Source: Paragemmobacter kunshanensis (GTDB taxonomy: Bacteria; Pseudomonadota; Alphaproteobacteria; Rhodobacterales; Rhodobacteraceae). Taken from it: a DNA stretch of 64,000 nucleotides. Shown here in pieces: positions 34,141 to 41,223 of this stretch. A model generated the notes under the pieces. The model did not search any database, had not been told where the DNA came from, and saw only the letters and a program-made list of their open reading frames with translations. The stretch covers positions 1-64,000 of the forward strand of contig NZ_JAALFE010000014.1 of NCBI RefSeq assembly GCF_011059185.1, in the 5' to 3' direction. Numbering within the stretch: the first letter of the stretch is position 1; every line of letters begins with the position of its first letter. A program made the position numbers and the translations under genes.

Positions 34141-34176
34141 GCATACCGCAAGACATACCGTATCGAAAGCGGTATG
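34141..34176. promoter_or_regulatory. Operator/promoter of ccdAB
   Basis: GCATACCGC (34141-34149) and GCGGTATGC (34169-34176 plus flank) form a perfect inverted repeat. Between them is another CATACCG (34154-34160), so three half-sites stand in a row. Typical for repression by a ribbon-helix-helix antitoxin. Confidence 0.65.
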
Positions 34177-34180
34177 CGGC

Positions 34181-34510
34181 CTAACCCTGGGCGCAGGAGA
34201 GGATGGGGGTTTCGGTCCCTGCCTCGCCATCCTTCCACAAGAGCGTGGCCTCGGCCCCCTTTGACCACCAGACATAGCCCGACCCGTCGGACGGCCACGC
34301 ATAGCGCGCGCCAGAGGCGGCGGCTTCGTTGTAAAGCAGGATCTGGCTGCCTTCGACCTGCAGGACCACAAGCGCGGTGTCATCGGCGGTGACATAGACC
34401 ACCGGCACCTGAACATCGCGGTCGCAGAGATAGGTCATGTTCTGCACGCTGGTTTCGGCAAGGGCCGGGCCGGCAAGCAGGGCCAGGGAGAGAGCGGCGG
34501 CGCGCTGCAT
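34181..34510 (-). CDS. MliC-family lysozyme inhibitor
   Basis: 109 residues. Signal peptide MQRAAALSLALLAGPALA, then a small barrel with MTYLCDRDVQVPVVYVTADDTALVVLQVEGSQILL, YVWWSKGAEATLLWKDG and a final Cys (ILSCAQG), probably a disulfide with the first. Matches MliC/PliC (inhibitors of C-type lysozyme). No lipobox, so it should be a soluble periplasmic form. Starts one base after the zapA stop, so it is co-transcribed with division genes. Confidence 0.75.
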   Translation of the reverse strand: MQRAAALSLALLAGPALAETSVQNMTYLCDRDVQVPVVYVTADDTALVVLQVEGSQILLYNEAAASGARYAWPSDGSGYVWWSKGAEATLLWKDGEAGTETPILSCAQG

Positions 34511-34511
34511 C

Positions 34512-34880
34512 TCAGCGACCGGACTGCGCGTCATCGAGGCGCTGGGCCAGCGCTTCGGCCTGGGCCGCGATCTCGGCAAGGGTTTCGGTCACCTGCGGCG
34601 GGATCACCGGCACCTCGACCCGGGTTTCGGGGCGGGATTCCAGCTCGGCGATCCGGGCCTTGAGGGCGCGGATCTCATCCTCGACGGCGGCGGTCTTGTC
34701 GGCGAGCATGAGGCCCGCCATCAGAAGCATCCGCGCCTCGGGCAGGCGGCCGAGTTGCGCGATGAGGGGCTGCGCCTCGGCATCCAGCATGGCGGCGGCG
34801 GAGCGCAGGAAATGCTCTTCCCCTTCCTGGCAGGCGACGGGGAAGCTGCGGCCCCCGATGGTGATGGAGAGTTCAGGCAT
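34512..34880 (-). CDS. zapA: Cell division protein ZapA
   Basis: 122 residues. MPELSITIGGRSFPVACQEGEEHFLRSAAAMLDAE is the ZapA head, which bundles FtsZ filaments. A coiled coil follows (about 60-80: DKTAAVEDEIRALKARIAELES). The tail VTETLAEIAAQAEALAQRLDD is a second helix. The start overlaps the preceding gene by 8 bases. Confidence 0.9.
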   Translation of the reverse strand: MPELSITIGGRSFPVACQEGEEHFLRSAAAMLDAEAQPLIAQLGRLPEARMLLMAGLMLADKTAAVEDEIRALKARIAELESRPETRVEVPVIPPQVTETLAEIAAQAEALAQRLDDAQSGR

Positions 34881-35421
34881 CGGCGCGCTCTTCCTTGATC
34901 AGCGGGGTGAGTTCGGAGAGGATTTCATCCATTTCGGCCACTTCCGAAAGCCGGGTGACGCGGACGGCTTCAAGCTCGGCCATCATGGCGCGGTTGATCT
35001 GTTCGGGATCGGCTAGGTTGGCCGCCTGGGCCCGGCGCAGGCCGCGCAGGTTTTCGCGCAATTGCACCACGGTCTTGCGCATGCGGTGCATCTCAAGCCC
35101 CTGCACATCAAGTTGCGCGGTCATCTTGTCGATGCGGGCCTGCAGCGCGGCCGTCTCTTCGGAGGGGGGCGCGGCGGGCGTTTCGGCGGGGGCGGCGGTT
35201 GCCGCCGCCTCCAGTTCGGCGACGCGGTCGCGCAGGGCGGCATTGGCCCGCCGAACGGCGGCGAGTTCCGCCTCGATCTGGTGGATCCGGTCGTCATCGC
35301 GATCAGGGGCGGCCGTATTGGGCGCGGATTGCGGGGGGGCAATGGCCAGGGACTCGATCCCGTCGCCGATCCTTTGCAAGGCGGCCGCGATGCGGCGTTC
35401 GAGATCGGCCAGATCCTGCAT
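34873..35421 (-). CDS. Coiled-coil protein upstream of zapA
   Basis: 182 residues, no signal or membrane segment. Helical throughout: LERRIAAALQRIGDGIESL, then a coiled coil (IHQIEAELAAVRRANAALRDRVAELEAA), an Ala/Pro linker, a second coiled coil (EETAALQARIDKMTAQLDVQGLEMHRMRKTVVQLRENLRGL) and a conserved end (EMDEILSELTPLIKEERADA). ATG at 35421 has AAGGGG upstream. The overlap with zapA suggests a division role (inferred). Divergent from tkt. Confidence 0.75.
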   Translation of the reverse strand: MQDLADLERRIAAALQRIGDGIESLAIAPPQSAPNTAAPDRDDDRIHQIEAELAAVRRANAALRDRVAELEAAATAAPAETPAAPPSEETAALQARIDKMTAQLDVQGLEMHRMRKTVVQLRENLRGLRRAQAANLADPEQINRAMMAELEAVRVTRLSEVAEMDEILSELTPLIKEERADA

Positions 35422-35634
35422 GGTTGTCCCCTTCATCCGTGGTTTGCCCATCTTCCTGCACAGGCGTCGGGCCGCCTGCGAATCGTCCTACCCTGCCCTG
35501 ACATGGAGTGTAGCGCAAGAATATGGCGCGACTCATCCTTTTGCACCCAAGGGCTTGCGCGGGCAGCTTGATCTTGCCCCGAGGACTGCTTAAGGCGGGG
35601 CCGCAATCACCCTTCATCAGACAGGACCACGGCC

Positions 35635-37650
35635 TTGGACATTGAGACGCTCCGCGCCCGCCACCCGGATCACTGGAAGCGCGCCTGCGCGATCCGCACC
35701 CTGACGCTTGATGCGGTGGCTGCCGCAAATTCGGGCCATTCCGGCATGCCGATGGGGATGGCCGATGTGGCCACTGTCCTGTTCGAGAAGCACCTGAACT
35801 TCGACCCCGCAGCACCGCGCTGGGCCAACCGCGACCGGTTCATCCTGTCGGCGGGGCATGGGTCGATGCTGATCTATTCGCTGCTTTACCTGACCGGCTA
35901 TGCCGACATGACGCTGGAACAGGTGAAGAACTTCCGCCAGTGGGGCGCGATTACGGCGGGGCACCCGGAATTCGGGCATGTGGCCGGGGTGGAGACGACC
36001 ACGGGGCCGCTGGGGCAAGGCATCGCCAATGCCGTGGGTTTCGCGATGGCCGAGGAAAACCTGCGCGCGCGCTGGGGGGCGAAGATCGTCGATCACCATA
36101 CCTATGTGATCGCGGGCGACGGCTGCCTGATGGAAGGTGTGAGCCAGGAGGCGATTGCTCTGGCGGGCAAGCAGCAGCTGAGCCGCCTGATCGTGCTGTG
36201 GGATGACAATGGCATCACCATCGACGGCAAGGTCTCGATCGCCGATGTGACGGACCAGAAGGCGCGCTTTGCAGCCTCTGGCTGGAACGTGCTGTCTTGC
36301 GACGGGCATGACCCTGAGGATATCGACCGCGCGCTGGTGGCGGCGAAGGCGTCGGACAAGCCCACGATGATCGCCTGCAAGACGCATATCGCGCTGGGCC
36401 ATGCGGCGCAGGATACGTCGAAGGGCCACGGCGCGCTGACGGATGCGGCGCAGATGGCGGCGGCGAAGGCGGCTTATGGCTGGGACTATCCGGCCTTTGA
36501 AATCCCGGCGGATGTGAAATCCGCATGGGAAGCCAAGGGCAAACGCGGGGCTGCGGCCCATGCCGAATGGCAGGCGCGGTTTGCGGCGCTGTCGGCGGCA
36601 AAGCAGGCGGAGTTCACGCGGATCTTCGCAGGCGAGGCGCCGGCCAAGCTGGCCTCGGTGATCCGTGGGGTGAAGAAGGCGGCGGTGGAGAGCCTGCCGA
36701 AACTGGCGACTCGCGCGGCGTCGGAAAAGGTGCTGGCGGCGGTCAATCCGGTGATGACGGAAACCATCGGGGGGTCGGCGGACCTTACGGGATCGAACAA
36801 CACCAAGACGGCCGATCTGGGCGTGTTCACGCCTGAGGATCGCAAGGGGCGCTACGTCTATTACGGCATCCGCGAGCATGGGATGGCGGCGGCGATGAAC
36901 GGGATGGCGCTGCATGGCGGCGTGCGGCCCTATGGCGGCACCTTCATGTGCTTCACCGATTATGCGCGCCCGTCGATGCGCCTTTCGGCGCTGATGGGGC
37001 TGCCGGTGGTCTATGTGATGACGCATGACTCCATCGGTCTGGGCGAAGATGGGCCGACGCACCAGCCGGTCGAGCATCTGGCGATCAGCCGCGCGACACC
37101 GAACACGCTGGTGATCCGCCCCGCCGACATGGTGGAAACGGCAGAGGCATGGGAGGTGGCCCTGACGCAGAAATCCACCCCCACCGTGCTGGCGCTGAGC
37201 CGTCAGAACCTGCCTGCCGTGCGCAAGGCGCATGTGAACCAGAACCTTGTCGCCAAGGGCGCCTATGTTCTGGCCGAAGCCACCGGCAAGCGGCAGGTGA
37301 TCCTGATCGCGACCGGGTCGGAAGTGGAGATCGCGCTGAAGGCGCGGGATGCGCTGGAGGCAGAGGGGATCGGCACGCGCGTCGTGTCCATGCCGTCGAT
37401 GGAGCTTTTCGCGCAGCAGGACGAGGCCTATCGCAAGCGCGTGTTGCCGGGTGGCCCGGTGCGCGTCGCGATCGAGGCGGGCGTGCGTCAGGGCTGGGAC
37501 CGCTGGCTGCTGGGCGAGCGCGGCAAGGAGGCGAAGGCCGGCTTCGTGGGGATGTCGTCCTTTGGCGCCTCCGCCCCGATGGAGCGGCTTTACAAGGAAT
37601 TCGGCATCACGGCGGAAAATGCCGTGGCGGTGGCGAAGTCCCTGCTCTGA
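35635..37650 (+). CDS. tkt: Transketolase
   Basis: 671 residues, full length. Two-carbon transfers in the pentose-phosphate and Calvin cycles, ThDP/Mg dependent. [47 protein letters not shown] and the ThDP motif [13 protein letters not shown] (about 161-173) are followed by [18 protein letters not shown] and [16 protein letters not shown]. The start appears to be TTG (35635) behind AGGA; no ATG exists before the conserved part. The upstream region holds GCCCCG/CGGGGC and a weak TGTAGCGCAAG similar to the gap operators. It ends at a double-palindrome element. Confidence 0.95.
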   Translation: MDIETLRARHPDHWKRACAIRTLTLDAVAAANSGHSGMPMGMADVATVLFEKHLNFDPAAPRWANRDRFILSAGHGSMLIYSLLYLTGYADMTLEQVKNFRQWGAITAGHPEFGHVAGVETTTGPLGQGIANAVGFAMAEENLRARWGAKIVDHHTYVIAGDGCLMEGVSQEAIALAGKQQLSRLIVLWDDNGITIDGKVSIADVTDQKARFAASGWNVLSCDGHDPEDIDRALVAAKASDKPTMIACKTHIALGHAAQDTSKGHGALTDAAQMAAAKAAYGWDYPAFEIPADVKSAWEAKGKRGAAAHAEWQARFAALSAAKQAEFTRIFAGEAPAKLASVIRGVKKAAVESLPKLATRAASEKVLAAVNPVMTETIGGSADLTGSNNTKTADLGVFTPEDRKGRYVYYGIREHGMAAAMNGMALHGGVRPYGGTFMCFTDYARPSMRLSALMGLPVVYVMTHDSIGLGEDGPTHQPVEHLAISRATPNTLVIRPADMVETAEAWEVALTQKSTPTVLALSRQNLPAVRKAHVNQNLVAKGAYVLAEATGKRQVILIATGSEVEIALKARDALEAEGIGTRVVSMPSMELFAQQDEAYRKRVLPGGPVRVAIEAGVRQGWDRWLLGERGKEAKAGFVGMSSFGASAPMERLYKEFGITAENAVAVAKSLL

Positions 37651-37651
37651 A

Positions 37652-37716
37652 CAAAAATCTTCGAAGATTTTTGCAAATTTCTTCGAAGAAATTTGGGCCG
37701 CGCCTAGTGCGCGGCC
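37652..37716. repeat. Double-palindrome intergenic element, copy 1
   Basis: Two perfect 22-bp palindromes abut: 37652-37673 (arms CAAAAATCTTC/GAAGATTTTTG) and 37674-37695 (arms CAAATTTCTTC/GAAGAAATTTG). Next comes a GC hairpin GGCCGCGC-CTAGT-GCGCGGCC (37696-37716) and TTCTTCTTT. It sits between convergent tkt and DUF808. The same build is at 48750-48816. Confidence 0.8.
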
Positions 37717-38678
37717 TTCTTCTTTCCGGTGACGGCGGCGATGGCGGGGCCGATGATGCGGGTCGCCACCGGGATCAGCGCCACGCCAAGGATCAGGCCG
37801 AAGATGCCATCGAAGAAGGCGGTGACTGCCCATGCGACGAAACCCTGTGCCGTGCCGATGGCAGCGGCGGTGGCGTCGGCGAGGTGGTGGATGGTTTCAT
37901 AGGGCCAGGTCCAGAGATGCGTCACCTCAAGCCCATGGGTGACGATGTTGCCACCAACCCAGAGCATGGCGGCCGTGCCGATGAGCGACAGCGCCGACAT
38001 CAGCTTCGGCATCCCCCGCACCAGCCCGCGCCCAAGGGCGCGCCCTGCCCCGCTGCGGCCTGTGGCGGCCATGTGCAGGCCCACATCATCCATCTTCACG
38101 ATCAGCGCCACGGCACCGTAAACGGCGACGGTGATCAGCGCGCCCACCACGGCAAGCGTCACCGCCTGCAGCCAGAAGCTTGGGCTTTCGATGGTGGATA
38201 GCGCGATGGTCATGATCTCGGCCGAGAGGATGAAATCGGTCTTGATGGCACCGGCGACCTTCTCTTCCTCCAGATGGGCGGGATCGGCGGTGTCGAAATC
38301 GGCCTCGACCTTGTCATCGGCATGGGGCGCCAGCGCATGGACGACCTTTTCCGCCCCTTCGAAGCAGAGATAGGCCCCGCCCAGCATGAGAAGCGGCGTG
38401 ATGGCGGCGGGAAGGAAATGATCCAGCGCCAGAAGCGCGGGCAGAAGGATGATCAGCTTGTTCTTCATGGAGCCGAGGGCGATGCGCCAGATGATGGGCA
38501 ATTCCCTGTCGGCCGAGAAGCCATGCACGTATTTCGGCGTCACGGCGGCATCGTCGATCACAACGCCCGCGGCCTTTGTCCCGGCCTTGGCGGCGGCAGC
38601 GGCGATGTCATCGACCGAAGCCGCGGCAACCTTGGCGATGGCGGCCACGTCGTCGAGAAGGGCAAGCAAACCACTCAT
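37704..38678 (-). CDS. DUF808 membrane protein (YedI-like)
   Basis: 324 residues, inner membrane. MSGLLALLDDVAAIAKVAAASVDDIAAAAAKAGTKAAGVVIDDAAVTPKYVHGF is the DUF808 signature start. About six hydrophobic stretches follow (KLIILLPALLALDHFLPAAITPLLMLGG, FWLQAVTLAVVGALITVAVYGAVALIV, ALSLIGTAAMLWVGG and others), with a cytoplasmic acidic loop. Function unknown. Divergent from gap; its stop is inside the hairpin of the double-palindrome element. Confidence 0.88.
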   Translation of the reverse strand: MSGLLALLDDVAAIAKVAAASVDDIAAAAAKAGTKAAGVVIDDAAVTPKYVHGFSADRELPIIWRIALGSMKNKLIILLPALLALDHFLPAAITPLLMLGGAYLCFEGAEKVVHALAPHADDKVEADFDTADPAHLEEEKVAGAIKTDFILSAEIMTIALSTIESPSFWLQAVTLAVVGALITVAVYGAVALIVKMDDVGLHMAATGRSGAGRALGRGLVRGMPKLMSALSLIGTAAMLWVGGNIVTHGLEVTHLWTWPYETIHHLADATAAAIGTAQGFVAWAVTAFFDGIFGLILGVALIPVATRIIGPAIAAVTGKKKAAH

Positions 38679-38746
38679 GCAGATCTTCCTTCATCCTTGC
38701 TCGATCTTCCTAGCGTGGCTGCGGCCATTTGGCAAAGCCCCGAAGA

Positions 38747-38779
38747 TGTTAGCGCAAACCGCAGATGTTTGCGTTAACA
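38747..38779. promoter_or_regulatory. Tandem LacI-family-like operators before the first gap gene
   Basis: TGTTAGCGCAAAC (38747-38759) and TGTTTGCGTTAACA (38766-38779), 19 bases apart. Both follow the pattern TGTTnGCGnnAACA, similar to sites of CceR-type regulators of central carbon metabolism in Rhodobacter. They lie in the DUF808/gap divergent gap. Confidence 0.6.
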
Positions 38780-38873
38780 TATTGATTTTGTGTCGCTTTT
38801 GGACTTTTCGACTCTGCCCCCCTTCGTTAATCGCAAGGCATCCTACGGTATGCAACGGCATGGAGCGGCAGGC

Positions 38874-39878
38874 ATGACCATCACCATCGGCATCAACGGT
38901 TTCGGGCGCATCGGGCGCTGCACGCTGGCCCATATCGCGGAAAGCGCCCGCAATGACGTGCAGGTGGTGGCGATCAATGCGACGGGCCCCATCGAGACGA
39001 ATGCGCATCTGCTGAAATACGACTCGGTTCATGGGCGGTTCCCCGGCACGGTAAAGGTGCAGGGCAATACGCTGGATCTGGGGCGCGGGCCGATGCGGGT
39101 GATGTCGACCTACAATCCCGAAGAGCTGGATTGGGAAGGCGTGGATGTCGTGCTGGAATGCACGGGCAAGTTCAACGACCGTGACAAGGCGGCGGTGCAT
39201 CTGGGACGCGGGGCGAAGCGGGTGCTGGTGTCGGCCCCGGCCAAGCGGGCGGACAAGACGGTGGTTTACGGCGTGAACCATCGCAGCCTGACGGCAGAGC
39301 ATCTGGTGGTGTCGAACGGGTCCTGCACGACGAACTGCCTTGCACCGCTGGCCAAGGTCCTGAATGACGCGATCGGGATTGAATCAGGCATAATGACGAC
39401 GATCCATTCCTACACCGGCGACCAGCCCACGCTGGACCGGCGGCACAAGGACCTGTATCGCGCCCGCGCCGCCGCCATGGCGATGATCCCCACCAGCACG
39501 GGTGCCGCCAAAGCGCTGGGCGAGGTGCTGCCGGAGCTTGCGGGCAAGCTGGACGGAACGGCGATCCGGGTGCCGACGCCGAATGTCAGCGCGGTGGACC
39601 TGACCTTCGTCGCGGGCAAGTCGGTGACGGTTCAGGACGTGAACGAGATCGTGCGCGAGGCGGCAGCGGGTTACATGGGCATGGTGCTGGCCTTTGACCC
39701 GGAACCGAAGGTGTCGATCGACTTCAACCATACGCCGCATTCGTCTATCTTCGCCCCGGACCAGACCAAGGTGGTCGGCGGCCGCACGGTGCGCGTGCTG
39801 GCCTGGTATGACAACGAGTGGGGCTTCTCCTGCCGGATGGCCGATGTGGCCGGGGTGATGGGGCGGCTCCTCCACTGA
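38874..39878 (+). CDS. gap: Glyceraldehyde-3-phosphate dehydrogenase, predicted NADP-preferring
   Basis: 334 residues, phosphorylating GAPDH. NAD-fold INGFGRIGR (7-15), catalytic Cys in SNGSCTTNCLAPLAK, the base His in [23 protein letters not shown], and WYDNEWGFS at the C terminus. The second beta strand ends VVAINATGP; strictly NAD-dependent forms have Asp at the Ala position (INDL), while GapB-type NADP enzymes have INA(S/T). So this one is predicted to run in the gluconeogenic direction. Start at 38874 with GGAG upstream. A small membrane peptide and a second gap follow. Confidence 0.9.
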   Translation: MTITIGINGFGRIGRCTLAHIAESARNDVQVVAINATGPIETNAHLLKYDSVHGRFPGTVKVQGNTLDLGRGPMRVMSTYNPEELDWEGVDVVLECTGKFNDRDKAAVHLGRGAKRVLVSAPAKRADKTVVYGVNHRSLTAEHLVVSNGSCTTNCLAPLAKVLNDAIGIESGIMTTIHSYTGDQPTLDRRHKDLYRARAAAMAMIPTSTGAAKALGEVLPELAGKLDGTAIRVPTPNVSAVDLTFVAGKSVTVQDVNEIVREAAAGYMGMVLAFDPEPKVSIDFNHTPHSSIFAPDQTKVVGGRTVRVLAWYDNEWGFSCRMADVAGVMGRLLH

Positions 39879-39888
39879 AGGAGGGGTC

Positions 39889-40032
39889 GTGACAGACCGG
39901 ATCGCGCTTGCGCTTGGGATCGTCCTGATCGGACTTGTCGTGCTGGATCTTGCCGCCAATGGCGGCGAGGCCCTGCTCTTTCTGATGAGAAAGTTCTTCG
40001 TCTTCATCGAATTCTTGGCATTCTGGCGCTGA
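39889..40032 (+). CDS. 47-residue membrane peptide between the two gap genes
   Basis: GTG start (39889) preceded by a near-perfect ribosome site (GAAGGAGGGG), 10 bases after the gap stop. The peptide begins MTDRIALALGIVLIGLVVLD and ends KFFVFIEFLAFWR: one membrane helix, then an amphipathic aromatic/basic end. The strong site, sensible composition and position argue for a real gene. I know of similar unnamed peptides beside gap in this family but no function. Confidence 0.7.
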   Translation: MTDRIALALGIVLIGLVVLDLAANGGEALLFLMRKFFVFIEFLAFWR

Positions 40033-40072
40033 CACGGCGAGAGTCGGGTTGTGTTTTCACCCGTTCTGCGGA

Positions 40073-40086
40073 TGTTAGCGCTATCG
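40073..40086. promoter_or_regulatory. LacI-family-like operator before the second gap gene
   Basis: TGTTAGCGCTATCG, left half and core identical to the sites at 38747 and 43823, right half degenerate. A hairpin GGCG-GATT-CGCC lies between it and the start at 40129. Confidence 0.5.
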
Positions 40087-40128
40087 GAGCGGCGGATTCG
40101 CCGCCTTACCCCTATTGGAGGAATTGCC

Positions 40129-41130
40129 ATGACCGTCAAAGTCGCCATCAACGGGTTCGGCAGGATCGGGCGTAACGTGCTGCGCGGGATCATCGAGTCG
40201 GGCCGCACCGATATCGAGGTCGTGGCGATCAACGATCTGGGTCCGGTGGAGACGAACGCGCATCTGTTGCGCTTCGATTCGGTGCATGGCCGTTTCCCGG
40301 CAACGGTGACGACGGGCGAGGATTGGATCGACGTGGGTCGCGGGCCGATGAAGGTGACGGCGATCCGCAATCCGGCGGACCTGCCCTGGGGCCATGTGGA
40401 TATCGTGATGGAATGCACGGGCATCTTCACCAGCAAGGAGAAGTGCCTGGCCCATCTGGAAAACGGGTCGAAGCGCGTGCTGATCTCTGCCCCCGGCGAC
40501 GGGGCGGACAAGACCATCGTCTATGGCGTGAACCACCACACGCTCACCAAGGATGACGTGGTCGTGTCGAACGCCTCTTGCACCACGAACTGCCTGTCGC
40601 CGGTGGCGAAGGTCCTGAACGAGGTGGTGGGTATCGAGAAGGGGATGATGACGACCATCCATTCCTATACCGGCGACCAGCCGACGCTGGATACGATGCA
40701 CAAGGACCTGTATCGCGCCCGCGCCGCCGCCCTGTCGATGATCCCCACAAGCACGGGGGCCGCCAAGGCCGTGGGTCTAGTGCTGCCGGAGCTGAAGGGC
40801 AAGCTGGACGGGTTCGCGATCCGGGTTCCGACGCCGAATGTCTCGGTCGTGGATCTGAAGTTCATCGCCAAGCGCGCGACCAGCGTGGAAGAGATCAACG
40901 CGGCGATCAAGGCGGCGGCGGATGGGCCGATGAAGGGCATCCTCGGCTATACCGAGTTCAAGAATGTCTCGTCCGATTTCAACCACGATCCGCATTCGTC
41001 GGTCTTCCACATGGATCAGACCAAGGTGATGGATGGCACCTTCGTTTCGATCCTGTCCTGGTATGACAATGAATGGGGTTTCTCGAACCGGATGGCCGAT
41101 ACGGCCGTGGCGATGGGCAAGCTGATCTGA
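40129..41130 (+). CDS. gap: Glyceraldehyde-3-phosphate dehydrogenase, predicted NAD-dependent (glycolytic)
   Basis: 333 residues. [30 protein letters not shown] (catalytic Cys), [15 protein letters not shown] and [21 protein letters not shown] keeps the Asp that binds the adenosine ribose of NAD, unlike the gene upstream. GGAGGA lies 6 bases before ATG 40129. The pair is clearly paralogous: [11 protein letters not shown] is shared with an identical stretch of DNA of about 33 bases. It ends in a strong terminator. Confidence 0.95.
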   Translation: MTVKVAINGFGRIGRNVLRGIIESGRTDIEVVAINDLGPVETNAHLLRFDSVHGRFPATVTTGEDWIDVGRGPMKVTAIRNPADLPWGHVDIVMECTGIFTSKEKCLAHLENGSKRVLISAPGDGADKTIVYGVNHHTLTKDDVVVSNASCTTNCLSPVAKVLNEVVGIEKGMMTTIHSYTGDQPTLDTMHKDLYRARAAALSMIPTSTGAAKAVGLVLPELKGKLDGFAIRVPTPNVSVVDLKFIAKRATSVEEINAAIKAAADGPMKGILGYTEFKNVSSDFNHDPHSSVFHMDQTKVMDGTFVSILSWYDNEWGFSNRMADTAVAMGKLI

Positions 41131-41158
41131 TTTCAGCCCGTCACGCGTCTTTGTTGCA

Positions 41159-41190
41159 GGCCGGTCATATCATGTGACCGGCCTTTGCTT
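41159..41190 (+). terminator. Terminator after the second gap gene
   Basis: GGCCGGTCA (41159-41167) pairs with TGACCGGCC (41175-41183), followed by TTTGCTTTTG. Confidence 0.85.
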
Positions 41191-41223
41191 TTGTTTCCGC
41201 TGCTTATGGTTATCTAGGTTTTC

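Noticed and set aside
38874-39878. Erythrose-4-phosphate dehydrogenase (Epd) for the first gap gene
   Set aside because: The coenzyme strand reads INATGP, not the INELAD type of Epd, and the rest matches GAPDH; the GapB-like reading fits better.
41159-41190. Operator before the antiporter gene
   Set aside because: The dyad GGCCGGTCA/TGACCGGCC is followed by a T-rich run directly after the gap stop, so it is a terminator.
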